Below, one piece after another: positions 35,001-64,000 of a DNA stretch of 64,000 bases. Each line of letters starts with the position of its first letter. Positions within the stretch are counted from its first letter, which is position 1. The translations under genes were made by a program, and so were the position numbers. The notes under the pieces were generated by a model. The model made no database searches. It worked only from the letters and a program-made list of their open reading frames with translations, and was not told where the DNA came from. The DNA is from Luscinia megarhynchos (Eukaryota; Chordata; Aves; Passeriformes; Turdidae): NCBI GenBank assembly GCA_034336665.1, contig JAPFBE010000003.1:63407352-63471351 (forward strand). The letters run 5' to 3'.

Positions 35001-35202
35001 CACCATATCATTACTTAAACAAGTAGCAGCTCAAGACCAAGTATTTCTCCAGAACATCTAGGACAGAGTCTTACCTCTAGAGTTCTGGGGGCACTTGTGC
35101 AGTTCTGTACTTGTCTAAGGAGAAACTATAAAGAACTCAAGGAAATGTAGTGACAGGTCATAAATGTCACAGCACTTGTGCCATGGCAGTTGTGGGAAAC
35201 TA
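32084..35202. other. Intergenic DNA and NHLRC3 3' flank
   Basis: AT-rich, no other gene. The right end must hold the NHLRC3 3' UTR, because the stop codon is at 35,203-35,205 on the minus strand. No AATAAA on the minus strand is near; an ATTAAA at about 34,568-34,573 is the nearest plausible poly(A) signal, which would give a 3' UTR of about 650 bases. That is a guess. Confidence 0.4.
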
Positions 35203-38200
35203 TCAGCTTAAGGGTACATATTTTTGTACTTGCTGGGCTCCAATCTCTGCCACATAGACTGCTCCACTCTTCATGTCTACGTCCACAAGGTGTGGTTTGG
35301 TTTCATCAGCCAGCTGGATACTGTGGACCACGACACAGTCCCCAATGGAGCCAACTGGAGGTGCTGCCAAGATTGCCAACCGGTTGATATTCAGCTGAGC
35401 TACAATCAGGTATTTGTAATCAGCAGTAAACCTGTGAAAGATAAACATATATTTGAACTATGAACTCCATATGACATCTCATTTTAACACAAACAAAACC
35501 CCCGTAATAGTCACAGTTTTGAAGGCTATGACCAACAAAATACAATGTAAGATCGGGAATTGAGTTGTAAGCCTTGCTCTTCATATGGTTGCTCATTGAG
35601 ACACATTATGCCACAGAAAACTCAATTCAAGAAAATCTTTCTTCCTGTAAAAGCTGCAACAGTAAGGTTAATATCCTAACGACTTTAAAGTGAAGCTCCC
35701 AATCCTGCACTCAAATCCACAGAGCTTGTTACAAAGCCAGGATTTCCTTGTCAAGATGCAACTGTACAGATCTTTGTGTACACTGGGACATTCAGCACCT
35801 CATTGCACTGGTTAACTCCTTGTCAGCAGGCATTGAATACCAACATTTTAATTCACCAGTAAGCACACACTTTATTTACGTAATTGTGTGCTTCTAGAAT
35901 TGTTCAATAATACCTGACAGAATAGGGTCCATCTTCTGAAAAACAGCCACTCCAAGACCCAAGCCATTCTCCTGTGCCTTTATCAAAAACTTGGATTCTC
36001 TTGTTGCCTCTGTCTGCAACCCATACCTGTTAAGAAGAAAAATCATGGCTGTCAACAAATAGAACAAATTAAATGCATTTGCTTCTTACAAAATCTAAGT
36101 TCCCTGTAGTAAAAATGGAAGAATGTACCCTGGAAGAATGCATACTTTTTCCCATTCAAAACTAAATCAGATCTGACTTCCAAATATAAACCAAAACTGA
36201 CCTGTAGTAACAAAACATATCCAAATTATTTTATACTACTTTGAGAGAGAAATCAGTGCCTTCTCTTCTTTTTTGTGGCTATATGGATATATTTGGTAGC
36301 ATTTTTATCCCCACAATGAAGACATATTTTGCACCTATTAAATTCTGAAGATTTGTCACCTGCATTTTTTTTCCAATGGTAGACTCATTTCATGATAGTG
36401 ATCTGCAAACACTCCTAATGTGCCTAATACTACTTCAAATATTGAGCCATTAAACAGTTAGAGCACGTTTGGCTGGTTTTGTCTAACCAGTTTTGTCTCT
36501 GTCCCACCCTGTGTTAACTGGGTTCACAAACATTGCAAGCTAGCAATAGACAGTTCCAATGAAGGCATTTTTTGTACAGAAAATCATTGACGTTTTAGCT
36601 GTTGACAAGCCATCAGTCTGGTAAGTAGACTTTATGACTTTCCTGGGGTATCAATAAAAAGGGAGCAATAAACATAACCTTAGATCTTTCAGCACTGCTT
36701 TTAAATGAAGCACTACTACAGCATTCTCTTAGATTTCTTATGAATTAACAATTAATTCTCAGCCTAAACTGATGATCCACACTACCTTGGCAGTAAAATG
36801 CAGCTCATCCCAGTCACTGTCTTTGAATGTATAAACTCTGCAGGATACCCTGCAGCATAAAGTAACCATGTTCCTCCTGCTTTTTTTTCTCCCACTCTGC
36901 CAGTTTTGGCAGAGAATTGATTTTTATATACACTTATTATTCTGATTCAGACAGCATCAGCAGAATTGGCTTCAACCAGTGGCGTTCTAGTGAAGCAATC
37001 TTATTTTCCCTGAAACAGATTAAGAAGCAACTGCATAATTCTTCTCCAGGACTGGCAGACCAAAAGCCAGACTACAATTTACACCTGGCAGAAGCACACT
37101 CTCGGATGCCTTGAGCTGCATGTAAAAGACAGTAATGTCTACAACCTAGCTAGAGCCACTTAAAGCTCATTTGGAATTTCCAAATATGAAATTAAAGCCC
37201 CCTGAAGTATAGTGACTGATGATAACAGACCACCACTTTGTCATCTAGTAGGATTGTCTTTAATAAACACACTTGAGTATTTATGTTTCTTCTGTGCACA
37301 AGTTTTAGGATCAACTACACAGCCAGTCAGCAGCAGAAAGTAGCCACAAAAAAAACCAAGAAGGCTAGAGCTGATGTTTCTAGCTCTTATCATTCATCCC
37401 ACACATGTTCACAGCCCAGTTTTCTGGGCTGTACATCAAAGCACAGGTATTTATGGCTAGACTTGATCCTTTGGTATGCACTTTCCCATGGGAGAAGAAC
37501 TGTTAATCAAGGTCAGGATGACCCAAGAAGGCCGTTGCTTCTACATGAAGAAACAGAAATGCTTTTATGTATTACAGAACACACTTCTCCTATAGTCTGA
37601 CAATGGCAACCTGTTACAAACTGCAGGAGGAACACTCTGTTGTTGCATGGACACTGACAGTGTAAGTGGTCAGGATCCTGGTGTTAACCTTGGAGTCAGC
37701 TGCTTCCATAGAACCTGCAGTATGAAACTTCAGCTCAGGACTATCACACTGAAAACTGAAACCCCATAACGCAACACAGACCACAACAGTTTAAACAAAA
37801 AGGAAATGCATATTGTTTTGTTCAAATACATATAAACAAGTCTGTTGTAAGATGAAATTTAAAAATTTCCTTAATTCTTTACCCGTCCAAAAGCATCCAC
37901 GGTTACACTGTGAGGAATCTTGAACTGACCAATGCCACTTCCATTTGATCCAGTCAGCCATATCTCTTTGTAGTCTTAACAGTGAGCACCAGGAAAAATA
38001 AAAGTAAAAAATATCACAGTGAGAAAACAAGAAATAAACCAGCTTTTAAGTCATTCTCTTGTAAAGTTACTTTGGGTAATTTGTAAAAGGTGAGAATTCT
38101 AAACTGTTTAAACATCATACTCCCAATACATAAACCTGAAAGCAAACATGACTACTACAGTGACTACTAATTACTATTAGTGGTTATAGGATTATGGTTA

Positions 38201-41200
38201 CAAAAATGTAGCCAGTAATACACAAGAGCCATAATCCAAGGTTCTGTTAAACACTGAATTAAAAAAAAAAAACCAAACAAACAGGAAAAAGAAGATGTTG
38301 GCTGATTATGCTATCTATTAATTTGTTTCCTAAATTGATTTTTAATACTCCTTACCTGGAAGTTTTTCCTGTTAATAATTTACCATTTTGCACACTAGGT
38401 ATTAGGAAACTACTTTATGATAGCACAATGGAACAACAGTAGCTCCTCCACTTAGTCCAACCGTGGGCATGTGCAGACTCTTAAGTCACTGCCCTAACTG
38501 AGGAGTATGAGCAAGATAATTAGAATCACAGAACTATTTAAGTATAAAAGTCTTCCAGACACTGCCTGGTCCAACCTACTCCTCAAAGCAGGACTAGCCT
38601 TGATAAAAAATCCAACTCCAAAGTAGATCAAGCTGCCCATAACTCATCAGCTTTTGAGCATCTATGGGAATGGAGAGTGGAAACCACCTTTGGGCCACCC
38701 TGGTATTCACTGTCTGACCACCCATAAATGTTTTTTAACAAAAATCAAACTGAAATTCACCCCCCTTGAATATTTTGCTCTGTGTTCCTCATTCTTCACT
38801 GTGTATCTCCAAGAAACACGTCTCTGTCTTCTCTATAGCCTCCTTTTACTGACTTGAAGACAGCACTAAGAATCCCCCTTAGCTTTCTTTCTTGGAAACT
38901 GAACAAAGTCACTCTCATAGCCTCTTCTCATGAATGACCAGGAGATTTCTCCTGAAGTGACAAGCACTAAAACAGGGTCTTATTCAATAGGGTCTTCAAA
39001 CTAAAGTTAAATGACAGTTCTGCCTAATACTTGCTTAAAAGTATTCCCAAGCCATGTTATTTACAATCCAGTTTTCAGTGGTCAACTACTGCAACAGTTC
39101 CTTTTTCCATACCATCTGATAATTTGAGCAATCTGTTGTTCATTCCTCCGTCTCCATCAACGACATAGACTTCTCCAGTTTCCTCCACAAAGATCTCTGC
39201 TGGTTGATCAAACTGCAGGGGAATCAAGCTTGAACCAGCATTACCTGGTGTGCCCAAGACCTGCAGAAGTTTACCCAAAGGGCTATACTGTTTCACTGTG
39301 TGACCATATTTCCCTGAATCAAGGAAAAAAAGAAATTGCAAAAACATCTTAACAAAACAAAACGTAAGTAATTAAAACACACTGCAAAGATCAAAAATCT
39401 GATACTCAAAAGTGATATTAATACATCTAACAGGCAAAATTCTATAATGAGATTATGATAGTGGGTTAGTAAATCCACATGCTATAACAATATTCATCCA
39501 CTGTATTAGGATCACTAAACCTAGGTCTACCAGGCTTTTTCCATGGTACTTCTGGGCAACAGGGAAGAGTGCTGACCAAGCTCAGCAGCTGTAAGCAGAC
39601 ACACAGCACAACTCATAAAACTTCAGACTATTTTGTGCAGCACCTGAGAAGTTTGTTCATGGCAAGAAAAGCACAAATCTATCTCAGAACTGCTTGAGAG
39701 ACTTAAATGAGTTGTTTAAAGCAATATTACATTTTCTCACCCCACCGAATATTTCTCATATCACCACCAGGCATACCTGTTCCAACATCTGTGATCCACA
39801 CTGAACTTCCTGTTTCAGTGTTCCATACAAAGATACCATGAGGCATTTCAACTGTGTCATTCCAGGAGTGAAGGAAATAGCCTTCTTGTGAGAATACAAG
39901 TACCTTTGGCACATTGTCTCCCCGCTGAAAAGGCAAAAAAAGTTCAAAAGAAAACATATTAAGTAAGTAATCTTATAGTTTAAAATTCCTCTTTGTGAAA
40001 TTTTTGCAATGTTTCCTGAATTGAAAGAATCTCCTGACATAATTATCTGGTAGAACTCTTTTTCCAGCCAGAAAAGGAAAAAGACATAAGGGTCTAAATT
40101 TAATATGAAAATCCTTCCAGTCAGTCTAGACTTTCATCTTACATCACACAGAGCCCAGCTTTCAGAGCAGCCAAGTGCCTGCAGCTATCCTGGTCTTCAG
40201 CTTGAATTGTGATTTTGTGTTCCTGCTGAAAAGTGTGCCCAATGTCACAGGCGTGGAAAACTGCAACAGTGCTTATTAACTGCATGGCACTCATGCTGTG
40301 CTTTACAAGAAATTCCCACCACATCCCATGGAGACAATGTCCTATCCATGGCCTAGAGATATTCACACATAGACCTGAGTAGAGGAAATAATTTAAATCA
40401 AATTACTCTAACTAGTTGAAAGAGCTGTGTGGTTTTGATTTCATGGGACAAGGCCTCAAAGAATGGAAGATTCAGTTCCCCCAGAATCACATTTTATCTT
40501 ACAGATGAAGGAACAAGCTGCTGTAACTCAGTAAGTTGGATCATACATTCATACCACAGAAATGTAACACTTTAAAAAAAACAAACCACAAACAAATGTT
40601 GTGCCAGAATTGCTTTCAAAAATAAATACAGCAGAGATATCTCTGCTTATATTTTCTCTGAGTTTGATACAATAATTATTAATACATATACAAATATATG
40701 TAAATAAACATACACATATATATCCTAATCTTAACTAGATGCTTTAAAGGCAAAACACCACAAAAGCAGCACAGAGAGAAATACAGTATTCCCACTCACT
40801 TGTCCTACATAGACCAAACCATGGAGAGAATCAACAGCAACACAAAATGTTTGACCAGTGAAGTCTTCTGGAGTTTTAGGCCAGCCTATGTCCAGCTTGT
40901 ACATCTGCTGCTCTCCCTCCCAAGGAGAGAAGTACTGTGCTTTTAAAACCTGAGAATACAAAATAAGTATACAGTAGTCAAATTCCATGAGGGTGGGATC
41001 AAAGTAAACAGCAGCTGAAAGTAACTGTGTGCTGAAGTATCATAAATTCATTTACTCAAATTAACAGAAGCAGGCTTGCAGCCAGGGGTTTGGACTGCAA
41101 GTGGGAAAGCTTCTACAATCTGAAAACCAGGTAATCAAATCTTTTGCACTAGGGAGCTCTGGAACTTGAAGGCAAAACACACGCCCTGAAATTTCTTACA

Positions 41201-41907
41201 CCAGAGTTGCTGTTAATATCTGTAAACTACTCTCCAATATGAGGGAAGTAGTACAGAAAGTTCCAAATATACCAGATTCAGTAGCATCTTCAAGTTAAGT
41301 AAGAAAATAAGAAAACAAAAACAAAAACAAAACAACAGTTCAAAAGAGAAAACAACACCCTGGAAATGAAGAATGAAGAAGTGTGAAATGTCAGGAATAG
41401 TTAGTCAATGTATATATTTTAAACAATGACGGAAAAAAATAATCTTCCACCTTCTTGTTCTATTTTTCCAGCAGAAGAGCGGAAGCTAGCACTGCTGCAA
41501 GGGGAGCACTGAAGGAGAGCTCTCAGCACCGAGCTAGCAAGTAACGCGGGTCCCTGCAGGCCCAGGGCCGCCGACACCTCTGTTCCTCGCCCTGCCGGGA
41601 CCAGGGAACACACCGATGACACACAGCTACAGACAGACAGGCTGGGCTGCCATGAAGGAAAGCCGCGAGCGTCAAGCAAGGAGAACACTTGTCAGCATCA
41701 AGCGGGACGTGGGGAACCCACAGACTCATTTTCCCTTGGCACCGAGAGCGAACGCGTCCCGGGGCGCCGCCCGCACGCCCCGCCCTGCCGGCCCCTCGCA
41801 GCGGCCCCGCCGGGCCCTCCCGCGTCCGCCCTGCCTCGGAGCCCCGCGCGGCGCACCTGCGAGCCGCCGAGCAGGGCCAGCAGCAGGGCCAGCAGCGTCC
41901 CGGCCAT
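35203..41907 (-). CDS. NHLRC3: NHL repeat-containing protein 3, 7 coding exons
   Basis: Coding exons from 5' to 3' on the minus strand: 41,907-41,857; 40,949-40,800; 39,924-39,777; 39,313-39,113; 37,974-37,883; 36,026-35,914; 35,431-35,203. All junctions are GT/AG with matching phases, and the sum is 984 bases, or 327 residues plus stop. The first 17 residues ([17 protein letters not shown]) form a hydrophobic signal peptide, so the product enters the secretory route. NHL-type beta-propeller segments can be read around residues 85-115, 153-182, 203-229 and 305-325, for example [16 protein letters not shown] and [16 protein letters not shown]. The start has a purine at -3 and G at +4. An in-frame ATG lies 31 codons upstream (42,000) but would bury the signal peptide. 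The identity is clear from the ordered match to vertebrate NHLRC3. The molecular role of the family is poorly known; the human protein is described as secreted. It probably shares a promoter with PROSER1. Confidence 0.95.
38521..38960 (-). mobile_element. CR1 fragment in NHLRC3 intron 4
   Basis: Reverse-oriented CR1: it opens with agaatcacagaa (the complement of the CR1 3' end) and continues with ggtccaacctactcctcaaagcaggactag and further CR1 3'-region text in complement. It is well diverged, so an older insertion. Confidence 0.7.
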
Positions 41908-42768
41908 GGCAGCCCCGGCCGTGGCAGCCCCGGCCGCTCCCGCCTCCCGGGGGCCGGGCCGGTTGCCGTGGCAGCGCCGCGGCCGCCGCCCCTGCCGCAT
42001 GGCCCCGGTGGCCGCTGCGCCCCGCGCCGTGCCGGGCCGGGGCCCGGGGGCGGCGGCGCTGGGGCAGCGCGGGCCGGGCGCGCCGGGGTCCCGGGGCAGC
42101 GCTCGGCGCTGCGGCGCGGCGCCGGGAGCTGGGCGAGGGGCGGCTGCGCCCCGAATTCCCCCCGCTCCAGCGCAGGCATCGCTACCGCCGCCCGGCGTGG
42201 AAAAGGGCCTTGGCTCCGCGCCGTGATGCCATAGCGGCGCGACGGCGCGGAGGCGGGACCGGCGCAGGGCTGCGCTGTCTGTGGGCTCACGCCGCTCCCG
42301 GGCCGCCTTCCTCTGCTGCCCCGCCTGCCCCGGGGCCGCCCGCGTCCGCCCCGGCTCTGCCCGCCGGGATCGCAGGGCGGCGGCGCCGCGGGCGATGCTC
42401 AGCGGGGCCGCGCCGGGCCGGCCGGGCCGCGGTGCCGCGTGCTGAGCGGGCCGGCCGCCGCTGCCGCCGCCTTTCCCTTCCCTTCCGTTCCTTTCCCGTC
42501 CCTTCCCTTCCCGTCCGTTCCCTTCGTGCCGCTGCCCGACCCCCGCGCCCTCCGGAGCGCCGGGCGGCTCCCGCAGCGCGCCTTTGTCTCCGTGTCCGCC
42601 GCTCCATCCCCGGGGCCCAGGACAGCCCCGGCCGCCTTCCGTGCCCGCTTATTTTTATTTATTTTTTAAATCCTTTTTTTCCTGTATGCTCAAAGACACT
42701 TAGGATTTTTTTATCACTAGTATTACTTCCTCCACGTTTAAGTGTCGGCATTGCATGCAGTAATCAAG
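41700..42768. promoter_or_regulatory. CpG-island bidirectional promoter of NHLRC3 and PROSER1
   Basis: A dense CpG-rich block covers about 41,750-42,620, between and across the 5' ends of the two divergent genes, whose start codons are 861 bp apart. GC-box-like ggcgggac occurs near 42,252. No TATA box is evident, as usual for such promoters. A possible splice acceptor (tgcatgcag/taatc, at 42,752-42,760) lies just before the PROSER1 start, so a noncoding first exon in the island is possible; one continuous first exon is equally possible. Long frames on both strands here are composition artefacts. Confidence 0.82.
42470..42526 (+). repeat. Pyrimidine TTCCC-type repeat in the promoter
   Basis: A run of degenerate ccttcc/cgttcc units, almost all pyrimidine on the plus strand with a few G interruptions. 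It lies inside the CpG island on the PROSER1 side, probably in or next to its 5' UTR. Confidence 0.75.
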
Positions 42769-58921
<16,153 letters not shown>

Positions 58922-60440
58922 ATACCAGGCATTTCTAAAGACTGCAGTGTTTGCTTGACAGAGCCTGATCCTATTCACTTTGAAGGCTGTCTCTGCGATA
59001 GTGGGAGCATGTGGGGAAAGAAAGGGAAAACATGAGGGTAAAATGTTTCCAGGAGGCTGTGTCAGATGTCAAACTTAATTTGTGAATTGCATCCAATTTG
59101 ATTCAGGGTCTGATCCTGTGAATTGCTGAGCATCCTTGACTCTCCTTTAATTTTAGGAGTTCAGTGTTTGGTGTCTTACAGGATCAGGAACATTCAAACA
59201 GATGTTTGTGTAAATAGGGCAAACTGTCAAACTGAATAGGGAGACCAAGTATACTTAATAGTGTGAATAAGCACCTATCCTTCTGTTATGTTTTGTATGG
59301 TGTATGTGGTTAATATAGACTGAGATCTAGACTGAAACTAGACAATTAAAGCTGTAGACGACCTTTTGTCTAGACGCACACTTCTTGCGTGTGCCCAAGT
59401 CAAGGTCAGTTTATGGTTTTTCAGGTGTTTTTTTCCTATGTATGAGGATCTCCTGTTAGCATCAGCAGTATGTTAAGGGGAGGGTAGGTCAGAGGTGTGT
59501 GGGGGTTTTCTTATGCTTCAAAATATTGTCATGGGCTGCTGAATTGAGTACTCCTTTGTCTGAACAAGAGAGCTAGGAAATTATGCTGTACTGTATTTAG
59601 GTAGAAGTGGATTATGTTTTACTGGAGTATGGTTTGGCTAGCTGAGAATATGTCTTTCCAAAGTACATAAAAATATTTTAACTTGCCTCTATAATAACGT
59701 TCCATAATAATCTCCTTGCCCCCAGCAGCCCTCTGAATGAAATAATTGTACTGCGAATAGACTGCCTATTTTGGCACTTTTGACTGCAGACTTATGTGAA
59801 TGTTTACAGACATGGGCCAAGTTCTTCTCTCCCTTATACTCATAAACAAACTGGTTCTCTATATGCTTTTCAGCTATAAACTGCAACTTGTTGGTGCTTA
59901 CCTTATCCTGTGAATATAAGTGGGAGCAGAATTTGGACCATGGATTTTTTTAGTATTTTTCCTTGGAAAACGTACATGATTTTAAAGGCATATAGCTAAA
60001 TTAACTGTTACAATGCAGCATATAGAAAGGTCTTGCTTTGTTAGTAAAATTGAGTTGTGCACTCTTCTAATAATGTTAGTATCTGTGGCAATGTGTAACA
60101 TCATTGAATATCATCTGTTTAAGATATGCTCTTGATCATGGTCTAGAGACAATAGAGAAGAATGATATTCAATCATGTGATTAAAATGTAGAGATACTAC
60201 ACTGTAGAAATGTTATACACCTAGAGTTTTACTTTTTTAAAGATTGATTCTGCTGGGAGATGTTGCTAATGTATTTTCTTTCAAGATGTGAACAAACTTT
60301 TTTAGAATATTAATGGAAATTGCTGTATTGGTTTTTAACATAATTTTTTAAAATAAAAAGTTTACAGTCATGGCAAAAAGGCTTTGCTGACTATTTGCAT
60401 ATTTACCTAAAATATGAATGAATAAACTTGTTTTTACTAA
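58922..60440 (+). terminator. PROSER1 3' UTR with two poly(A) signals
   Basis: No frame of interest after the stop codon. AATAAA signals lie at 60,352-60,357 and 60,421-60,426. The first is followed within about 20 bases by cag and T-rich or mixed sequence suited to cleavage, giving a 3' UTR of about 1.45 kb. Confidence 0.7.
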
Positions 60441-63400
60441 GATACTTCTACTGCTTGATCTTGCTTATGTGGTTTCTTTTTGATGCAGAATTCTGTCCAA
60501 AATTATAAAATTGACTTCCTAAGAAGTGACATTATAAATAACCTATTTATTTTTAGATGAAAAAAATTAAATTCTTTGACATTTTAAGAATCAAACTTAC
60601 ATATTATGTTAAATCTAAAAAAACTGTTGTGTTCTTACATTTTTTATGTTGTGTAACCAGGTAAATTCTCATAATTCTCCACTCTGAACTGCTCCTAAAA
60701 TTGATATCTTTGATAATGATATCTTAAGAAATTAGTGGAAGAGGTCTCTACCATCTTTCACTTTACTCTGCTTGTCATTCTCTCCATAACTTGTTTGTAG
60801 ATTTTTAGATCAGTTGGAAAAAATAAAGATACAAGTGTCTTATCAAGAGCAAATTGGCTTTTCTCCACAAGATGTGAATGTGAAGCAGTTCCAAGTCAGT
60901 AAGCATTTTTGTAACTTTACTGAGGTGCTGAGTCTGACATCCTATTTTAATCCTGATTTCCCCATCAAGCAGTCAAAGTTTGAACTAGTCACCCTGTAGC
61001 CAAAAGCAAGTAATACCATTTTGTTGGAAAAGTAAGCACTTGGTGCCTCTGTTTCTAAAAGTATCTGATGAGTGTTCATGGGGTAATGTGGTCCCTGTCT
61101 GAGCACTGGACAACTCAGAGATGCTGGAGAGACTCAAGCCTTGTTTCTCCAAGAGAAAACAGGTGAGAAGTAGTGAAATTCACTTCATTAAATGCTCTTC
61201 TCCTGAAGCAATGTAGTTACTGGGTGTGTCCAGCCACTTTACCAGAGAAGAGTGTTTGATGCTCCCATCAGTGTTAGACAAGTGGCTAGGTTAAGAAATG
61301 TTCAGTTGTAAAGTTCTTATGTCTGGAATGGGCTCTCTGGTTCTTACTGAATCATACTGAGCTGGGTTTTGTAAATGGAACTGGTTAGTGGTTAGGATTA
61401 AAATTCAATTTTTAAAATATTTCTCCTGAAGTAAAATTGTTTTTTATTAATTTTTTTTCCTCTTCAGGAATAAAGTCTATGTTCTGCATTGCAGAAAACT
61501 GCTGTGACCCAGCCTTGGAATTTCTGAAGGGAGTGATTTGTCCTGAGCTCTTTCATGCTTACTTGAGCACCATTTTTATACAGCCAAGGAAATGTCTGCT
61601 CTTGAGTCACACCACCTTCAACTGAGCCCGTGCTGGGAAAAGGCTCTTGCTGTATGGCTATAATTCTGGCCTAACTGATTTTTTTCACTCTTCAAGTTGC
61701 CTATTACTGCTTTATTTTGTGTGTATTGAACAATTGCAAAGATGGAGTGAAGTGTTCCTTGAAATAAAACCTTTTTTGCTACAACTAAGAACATACCAGG
61801 ATTGTATTTGCAAACAAGTTTCAATGTTTCTTTAGAGTGCTTTAATTGTAGCTGCAGTGAATAGGAGAGTAGCAGAGAAATTATCTGTCCTTTTCCTCTG
61901 GTTTGCAAATGAGCGTTGGGAGTTTGCCTGGGCCTGAAAGGAAACTTGCCATGGTATGAATATACTGACTTTCTTGTGAATTGCTTTCCTTCCTGTATTG
62001 ATAGAGGAGCAATACCTTTGACTTTCTCATATTTACTCTGCTGGCTAAAAGAGGGCCTTCTGTCATCTCCAGATCATCAGCTGTTGAAAGCTGATGCCTT
62101 TTTCATGAGGAGGAGCAGGAATATGGGGATGTTCCTATAAGCAAAAGGACAGTAATGATAATCTGCTCTGTCCTATCCTATCTCCTTGATTTTGACCTGG
62201 GGAGAAGGAATGCTGAGCCTGAAGAAAGTAGGCAGAACTCAGGGCCCAGAAAAGACTAAGCTGAGAAATCTATAGGGACTGGCCAAAGCCCAGCTCCTGG
62301 GAAGGAAAGTAGTATGGACCTAAGAAGGTCAGAAAAAAACAAACTTAAACCTACAACTTTGTTTGCAAATCTCATGTGGGGACTGCCTGACGATTCTTTT
62401 TTGTACTTGTGGGATTGACACTGTTTACAAATGGCTGTGGATTAAGTCTCTACAACTGGATGATGAGGCAAGTTGAAGAAAGTGGATGTTGTAGAGACAT
62501 TGTAAAGGACTGGTGCCATTTGTAAATGTAGCAGCTGGTGCAGAGGAATGCTGGAGAAGGATATGCTTACAGGTAAGCTCCTGATTGATCACATCTCACC
62601 CAAGCCCTCGTGCTGCTTTTGGAATAGAAGTTGAAGGTTTTAGCTATATCACAAATATGAAACTCTGCAGAAATAGCTGAACTGCAAGCAGCCCAAACCA
62701 CAGTTGTCTAGCATTGCTTCTAAGTCAGTAAGTTCTGCTGAAGCAGCTTTTAGCTCAGTCTTTGTGGCTGTGCCCTGTGTCACAGGAGTGCACCGGGCTA
62801 TTCAGCACCAGTGGACTTGCAGCTTGTAAACTGCTTTGCCCCAGAGCTCTCATGTGTTTAAATCTCTGAGTGTTCTAGAGTGCCCTGGGACATGGGATTG
62901 CCCACATTCCCCAATATAGCCCCAAGGAGAAAGCATTAAGATTGCCCTGACTTAGATTTCAAAATTTTGAAAAGGGAATAAAAGTGCAGCTTAAGTTAAA
63001 ATGAAAAGAACTGATATAGTGATGTTCCTGAACACAAAAAAAAACCACCATCTGCTTTACTCACCTGTATCTTCAGTCACCTCAGGGAGTTGTCAATAAA
63101 CAGGTAGCAATTATGTCTGTTAACTTTTACTATGTGTTGCTCTTTTATCTGATGGTATGAACAGCTGTTTAAATTGTGGTATTCAAATTGTTCAGAATTA
63201 GGCTATTTTCAATAACTTTGGTTTTGCTCTAAAATAAAAATTGTTGGGATAGTTTTGTGTATTATGTTTTCGCTTCTGAAATAATTAAACCACAATTCCC
63301 TTGTCACCATTCACACATGCTACACTGATAGTAAGTATCTGTCCTGGAGAGGTGTGATCATACAGCTCAGTGTTTAGAAGTCAGATAATGAGGAAAATGC

Positions 63401-64000
63401 TACAAATGGCCTAAAATTAATTTTGACACATGTTTGGGAGCATATTGCAATAAGCATGTCAATCCTGATTTTTCAAGCTGTGCTTATGGCTTTCAGTGGG
63501 ATTTAAAATGTCGGCTCAGGGGTGTAGTTTCCTCTCTGTGAGACTGAAAAAGGATTCTCTGGGGAGCAGTTTTGAATGACCCATCTGGGGTCAGGGTGAT
63601 TACTGGCAGGGAGGAAGGCTTGGGTGAAGGGAAGCTGGAGCCAGATCTTTACATTCTAGATAGCAGATGTCCACGAAAAACAGCCCTGTAATTAATGCAG
63701 CTATATGTCAAATTCATAAATTACATATGAAAAAAACCATCTCTCATATTTTATGCAAATAACAAGCAACAGCCTTGTCCTTTGAGAGGGCTGCCCTCTG
63801 CTGCTACAGCCTCTAGAACTGGCTTAGTCTGAAATGCCATGCTTAGTTTGATTGTCAAAATATTTTGTGAAAAATACTCGGGGGACAGTTTTAAGGCTTG
63901 GGAGCTGAAATGCTTCTGCTGTGGTTTTGAGGTTATCCAGCTCAACAGGGCTCAGCCTGTACTGATGGACAGTGTGAAGAAGGGTGTGATGAGCTATTGT
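60441..64000. other. Intergenic DNA, no gene recognised
   Basis: AT-rich, with only short frames. Human gene order predicts STOML3 next on this strand; I saw none of its stomatin-domain coding text, so it probably starts beyond the window. Isolated AATAAA motifs (61,762 and 63,233 areas) have no associated exon. Confidence 0.5.

Noticed and set aside
15071..35202. Exons of LHFPL6
   Set aside because: I looked for its C-terminal coding text on the plus strand and saw none; in human the gene is a few hundred kilobases from NHLRC3.
60441..64000. First exon of STOML3
   Set aside because: Expected by gene order, but no matching coding text is present.

Overview
This is nuclear DNA from a bird. 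CR1 retrotransposon fragments with the typical avian 3' end recur across the window. Bird-type ERVL and alpharetrovirus-like remnants fill the left end. The only two cellular genes, NHLRC3 and PROSER1, sit head to head as they do on human chromosome 13. The exact bird lineage cannot be fixed from the sequence.

Positions 1-14,200 are a graveyard of nested retroelements. From left to right there is a broken env gene, interrupted by a solo LTR and ending in a polypurine tract and 3' LTR; an ERVL-type pol remnant (RNase H and integrase) with two LTRs and a duplicated 3' segment between them; CR1 copies split by solo LTRs; and an ERVL reverse-transcriptase remnant. Four solo LTRs have TG...CA ends and perfect 5-bp target-site duplications (acaag, aacat, gtcac, tgggc). 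No complete provirus and no intact viral gene is present. Positions 14,200-15,070 form an isolated CpG-rich block holding a minisatellite of about 76 bp period. From 15 to 35 kb the DNA is AT-rich and gene-free, with one probable LTR-type repeat, one CR1 scrap and a few stretches that look like candidate regulatory DNA.

NHLRC3 (minus strand, 7 coding exons, 327 residues) runs from 41,907 to 35,203. PROSER1 (plus strand, 13 coding exons, about 938 residues) runs from 42,769 to 58,921, with its poly(A) signals near 60,355 and 60,421. The two start codons are 861 bp apart across a CpG island, which is most simply a shared bidirectional promoter. All exon junctions I traced have GT/AG signals and consistent phases. 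The one anomaly is an apparent single-base frameshift in the large PROSER1 exon near 55,506. The last 3.6 kb has no recognisable gene.

I found no convincing new biological system. The observations most worth checking are the PROSER1 frameshift, the cluster of 5-bp-TSD solo LTRs nested in other elements, the duplicated ERVL 3' end, and the isolated CpG island with its minisatellite.
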